Assembly (NCBI GenBank): GCA_027596945.1
Contig: JADGJH010000371.1
Coordinates: 1 to 11,082 of the forward strand
DNA length: 11,082 bases
Direction of reading: 5' to 3'
Origin: Physocladia obscura
Taxonomy: Eukaryota > Chytridiomycota > Chytridiomycetes > Chytridiales > Chytriomycetaceae
This document shows, piece by piece, positions 8,501 through 11,082 of the stretch (position 1 is the stretch's first letter; the number at the start of each line of letters is the position of its first letter). The notes under the pieces were generated by a model, which worked only from the letters and a program-made list of their open reading frames with translations, was not told the DNA's origin and searched no databases. The translations under genes and the position numbers were made by a program.

Positions 8501-11082
8501 ATATCATTGTGAATGATACCACCGTTTTTAACGCCAAACTTGTAGAAGAAGCTGGCTCAAATATTGTCGAACTGAACGAAGATACCAACGCCAAATTGGC
8601 AAATATCAAAGACGTTATGGTTGTAGCGGAGGATATTGAACAGGCATCTATTCATACTCCATCTATAGCTGCGCTCGAATCTGTCCAAGTTTTCGTTATC
8701 GACAAAAGTTATGCAGAAGAGGTTCCTCTGGACACACCCATTTCCGCAGAACTTTCTCAGATTGTGAATGAATCTATCTTCGAAAACATTATTCCTGCGG
8801 AACCTATTCTCCATGAGTCTTTTGTGGAAAGTGTGTCAAAATCGATTGTTATTGCAATCCAAGATCCAGTTGCGAAAAGTATAGAGTCAATTGTTCCTCA
8901 AAAAAAACCTGAAATTATTGAAAACACAAGCATTGATGATGCAAATAATGCTGCGGATTCGGAAAAAATCCGTCGTGTTATTAAAGTTACTCGACGTGTT
9001 CGCGGTGAAAATAGTGAAGATGTGGAAGTTATCGATGAACAGGAGGTAGAGGTGGAGGAATATCCGGAAACAAACACAGCGCACACAACCACTCCTCTGA
9101 ATTTTAAGGACTCAAAATCACAAGTTGCAGAAACTACTCCAAATGATGTTATTATTGCAACTGAGGATGTGGAAACAGCCACGGAACTTGCTCCTCAATT
9201 AGTTGGCGAGATTGCATTTGTTCCTTACGTCGTTGACTCTGCCATAATTGAGACTCCTGCTATTTCTATTTCAGCTGAAGGACCAACAATTATTGAAAAT
9301 TTTATTAAAACCGTTGTTTCATTTGAGGAGTTGGTTGCCGCACGAGTCTCTGAATCGTTGAACGAAAATGTTGATTTAAACACTGGTTCGAAAGAAATCC
9401 AGCATGAAATCGCCATTACAGAAGAAGCCGAAACAACATTGACAGCTCTTGTTAGCAAAGAAGTTTTTACAAGAGAAACAGAAACACAGAAATCAAATGA
9501 AACTAGTGTTTGTAGTTTTCAATTTGTAAATAATTTATTTTCATCATCATTCTCACAGAAAATCCAGAACATTTTCTTAGAAAATATCATTGTGAATGAT
9601 ACCACCGTTTTTAACGCCAAACTTGTAGAAGAAGCTGGCTCAAATATTGTCGAACTGAACGAAGATACCAACGCCAAATTGGCAAATATCAAAGACGTTA
9701 TGGTTGTAGCGGAGGATATTGAACAGGCATCTATTCATACTCCATCTATAGCTGCGCTCGAATCTGTCCAAGTTTTCGTTATCGACAAAAGTTATGCAGA
9801 AGAGGTTCCTCTGGACACACCCATTTCCGCAGAACTTTCTCAGATTGTGAATGAATCTATCTTCGAAAACATTATTCCTGCGGAACCTATTCTCCATGAG
9901 TCTTTTGTGGAAAGTGTGTCAAAATCGATTGTTATTGCAATCCAAGATCCAGTTGCGAAAAGTATAGAGTCAATTGTTCCTCAAAAAAAACCTGAAATTA
10001 TTGAAAACACAAGCATTGATGATGCAAATAATGCTGCGGATTCGGAAAAAATCCGTCGTGTTATTAAAGTTACTCGACGTGTTCGCGGTGAAAATAGTGA
10101 AGATGTGGAAGTTATCGATGAACAGGAGGTAGAGGTGGAGGAATATCCGGAAACAAACACAGCGCACACAACCACTCCTCTGAATTTTAAGGACTCAAAA
10201 TCACAAGTTGCAGAAACTACTCCAAATGATGTTATTATTGCAACTGAGGATGTGGAAACAGCCACGGAACTTGCTCCTCAATTAGTTGGCGAGATTGCAT
10301 TTGTTCCTTACGTCGTTGACTCTGCCATAATTGAGACTCCTGCTATTTCTATTTCAGCTGAAGGACCAACAATTATTGAAAATTTTATTAAAACCGTTGT
10401 TTCATTTGAGGAGTTGGTTGCCGCACGAGTCTCTGAATCGTTGAACGAAAATGTTGATTTAAACACTGGTTCGAAAGAAATCCAGCATGAAATCGCCATT
10501 ACAGAAGAAGCCGAAACAACATTGACAGCTCTTGTTAGCAAAGAAGTTTTTACAAGAGAAACAGAAACACAGAAATCAAATGAAACTAGTGTTTGTAGTT
10601 TTCAATTTGTAAATAATTTATTTTCATCATCATTCTCACAGAAAATCCAGAACATTTTCTTAGAAAATATCATTGTGAATGATACCACCGTTTTTAACGC
10701 CAAACTTGTAGAAGAAGCTGGCTCAAATATTGTCGAACTGAACGAAGATACCAACGCCAAATTGGCAAATATCAAAGACGTTATGGTTGTAGCGGAGGAT
10801 ATTGAACAGGCATCTATTCATACTCCATCTATAGCTGCGCTCGAATCTGTCCAAGTTTTCGTTATCGACAAAAGTTATGCAGAAGAGGTTCCTCTGGACA
10901 CACCCATTTCCGCAGAACTTTCTCAGATTGTGAATGAATCTATCTTCGAAAACATTATTCCTGCGGAACCTATTCTCCATGAGTCTTTTGTGGAAAGTGT
11001 GTCAAAATCGATTGTTATTGCAATCCAAGATCCAGTTGCGAAAAGTATAGAGTCAATTGTTCCTCAAAAAAAACCTGAAATT
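2595..11082 (+). CDS. giant modular protein with tropomodulin-like LRR cassettes and tandem coding repeats (partial, continues past the window)
   Basis: Predicted exons: 2595-2735, 2835-3143, 3251-3444, 3532-4079, 4133-4686, 4746-5093, 5197-5390, 5468-6269, 6325-7341, 7393-8424, 8476-9507, 9559-10590 and 10642 to the end. All introns are GT-AG, 51-107 nt, and every phase agrees, giving 2,548 codons with no stop. Order: Ser/Thr-rich segment; cassette A; acidic linker with an Ala run; linker; cassette B; linker; then the 1,083-bp array. The LRR blocks resemble the C-terminal LRR half of tropomodulin/leiomodin, including the helical segment after the last repeat (IVVFKYKFRN, IIVFTYAFRN). Linkers are rich in E, V, I, T and S and look disordered. 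No membrane segment or signal peptide is visible. Tropomodulins cap actin pointed ends; whether this protein touches actin is unknown. The first exon start is uncertain: an acceptor at 2695 joined to the exon at 2257 is also phase-compatible. It could be a scaffold or structural protein. Confidence 0.8.
2868..3710 (+). other. cassette A: T/E-rich lead, tropomodulin-like LRR block and basic patch
   Basis: The lead (DTVSVQETT, ISETGEVIKEI, TTETH, KPIEIEVEEI) ends in ETVLEEGELDIVWLANEL, then come LRR-type segments IATLELSDSGLTTEE, then TLEELNVSDNNITEEGLLAF and KTLRELKIGT, a helix (KIELELASAIESNK) and the terminal IIVFTYAFRNSAAAL segment. The block ends with the basic KKNRRVLKG patch. Two introns cut it, 3144-3250 (phase 0) and 3445-3531 (phase 2). 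The order LNV-x-NxI, LRELKI, helix, FxYxFRN matches the last repeats and C-terminal helix of tropomodulin LRR domains; the number of repeats is smaller (about three). Splice sites were chosen because they reproduce the uninterrupted similarity to cassette B. Confidence 0.8.
3740..4686 (+). other. acidic low-complexity linker between cassettes A and B
   Basis: After the basic patch comes a run of acidic residues (CDGEEDDEGLEEFEI), the Ala run, and then long E/V/A/T/S-rich sequence. It is cut by a 53-nt intron (4080-4132) whose donor G|GTGAAA and acceptor GGCAG agree in phase 1. The segment ends at ISTTVQ before the intron 4687-4745. Motifs such as VPAVFVETEAVKVPAISAA resemble parts of the later array unit. 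Compared with cassette B's linker, which is one exon (5468-6269), this one carries an extra intron. It is predicted to be disordered. Confidence 0.65.
3906..3923 (+). repeat. short CAG tract coding for an Ala run
   Basis: Six CAG triplets in a row, read in the GCA frame, give five alanines in the acidic linker after cassette A. It is a short coding microsatellite of no evident function and is prone to length change. Confidence 0.8.
4821..5658 (+). other. cassette B: second copy of the tropomodulin-like LRR cassette
   Basis: The lead DTVSIHETT, VSETGDIIKEI, TTETH, KPIEIEIEE parallels cassette A closely, then ETVLEENELDLVLLAQEL, MATLVLSDDGLTAEE, TLEKLNIEGNDITEEGFLAL, KTLREIIIGT, KIEEELASALEVNE and IVVFKYKFRNAATAL, ending in the basic KKDRRLLRRLRQ patch. 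Introns 5094-5196 and 5391-5467 sit at the same sites and phases as in cassette A, and the middle exon (5197-5390) is 194 nt, identical in length to 3251-3444. The open frame continues through the last part of intron 5391-5467, but homology places the exon start at 5468. This is clearly a duplicated exon block, now diverged at many positions. Confidence 0.82.
5660..6453 (+). other. linker after cassette B and diverged lead-in to the array
   Basis: An acidic stretch (EEFAEDDDDHDAFSDDE) follows the basic patch, then E/V/I/T/S-rich sequence ending in EEVFERETKLYPANHTE at the 55-nt intron 6270-6324. That end matches the end of each array unit (KEVFTRETETQKSNETS) just before its own intron. The next exon begins at 6325. 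Its first 129 nt are related to, but clearly different from, the start of later unit exons (shared VND, EE-x-G and IKD-V/I), with a net two-codon length difference. Exact identity starts only at 6454. Confidence 0.7.
7342..7392 (+). other. predicted 51-nt intron in array unit 1, frame-neutral (exitron-like)
   Basis: AGT|GTTTGT donor and TTCTCACAG|AAA acceptor, both phase 0, at the place where the previous homologous exon pair has a certain intron (6270-6324, 55 nt with an in-frame stop). Here the length is 51 nt, divisible by three, and it is free of stops; if retained it would read VCSFQFVNNLFSSSFSQ, hydrophobic and Ser-rich, unlike the acidic surroundings. That composition and the pyrimidine-rich 3' end favour splicing. 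Exact copies lie at 8425-8475, 9508-9558 and 10591-10641. Confidence 0.65.
8425..8475 (+). other. predicted 51-nt frame-neutral intron, array unit 2
   Basis: Identical copy of the 7342-7392 intron, with the same donor, acceptor and phase 0. Confidence 0.62.
9508..9558 (+). other. predicted 51-nt frame-neutral intron, array unit 3
   Basis: Identical copy of the 7342-7392 intron, with the same donor, acceptor and phase 0. Confidence 0.62.
10591..10641 (+). other. predicted 51-nt frame-neutral intron, array unit 4
   Basis: Identical copy of the 7342-7392 intron, with the same donor, acceptor and phase 0. The exon after it runs off the window end. Confidence 0.62.

Larger units (their letters stand above)
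6454..11082 (+). repeat. in-frame tandem array, exact period 1,083 bp, 4.27 copies, truncated by the window end
   Basis: Units start at 6454, 7537, 8620, 9703 and 10786; the last is cut after 297 bp. Reading the copies side by side shows no differences. The period is 361 codons, so frame is kept whether or not the internal intron is removed. Spliced, each unit adds 344 residues. The unit is acidic and rich in V, I, E, T and S, with a basic patch (KIRRVIKVTRRVRG, first copy 6799-6840) followed at once by an acidic stretch (EDVEVIDEQEVEVEEYPE). No known domain is recognised. Perfect identity implies very recent amplification, homogenisation by unequal crossing-over or conversion, or an assembly artefact. 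Confidence 0.92.

Noticed and set aside
6721..10980. Repeated minus-strand open frames of 65-94 codons in every array unit
   Set aside because: They are exact shadows of the plus-strand coding repeat, recur only because the DNA is tandemly repeated, and have no recognisable domain; the plus strand is continuously open and homologous to the upstream exons.
6454..11082. CRISPR array, transposon or bacterial repeat protein
   Set aside because: The period is far too long for CRISPR, no transposase or terminal repeats are seen, and splice signals show a eukaryotic gene.

Overview
The window looks like nuclear DNA of an animal with short introns: coding segments are split by GT-AG introns of about 50-110 bp, the clearest gene is a metazoan/fungal family (SYLF-SH3), and nothing resembles bacterial operon structure. 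Tropomodulin-type leucine-rich repeats also point to a metazoan. A compact invertebrate genome, for example a nematode, is plausible but unproven. No protein, RNA or database evidence was available: exon models rest on splice consensus, reading-phase bookkeeping and comparison of copies within the window.

Layout. 1-568: intergenic or 3' flank, with a cluster of TGTCCC/GGGACA motifs and a 19-bp perfect inverted repeat. 569-1897 (minus): a complete six-exon gene for a 339-residue SYLF plus SH3 protein, orthologous in type to SH3YL1/Ysc84. 1898-2256: short intergenic gap, probably a divergent promoter region. From 2257 or 2595 rightwards (plus) to the window end: one very large, incomplete gene. 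Its exons chain in one consistent reading frame and encode at least about 2,550 residues within the window.

The large gene is modular. Two copies of a cassette (A 2868-3710, B 4821-5658) each carry a conserved T/E-rich lead, a tropomodulin-like LRR block and a basic patch; cassette exons have matching boundaries, phases and even an identical 194-nt exon. Acidic low-complexity linkers separate them. From 6454 to the end lies a tandem array with an exact 1,083-bp period (4 complete units plus 297 bp), no differences between units seen by eye, fully in frame. Each unit contains a predicted 51-nt intron without stops and of a length divisible by three, so it could be spliced out or translated.

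Both genes belong to families connected with actin and membrane-cytoskeleton organisation, but a functional link between them is only a guess. The main novelty candidate is the giant protein: duplicated tropomodulin-type LRR cassettes followed by a homogenised coding megasatellite that continues past the window.
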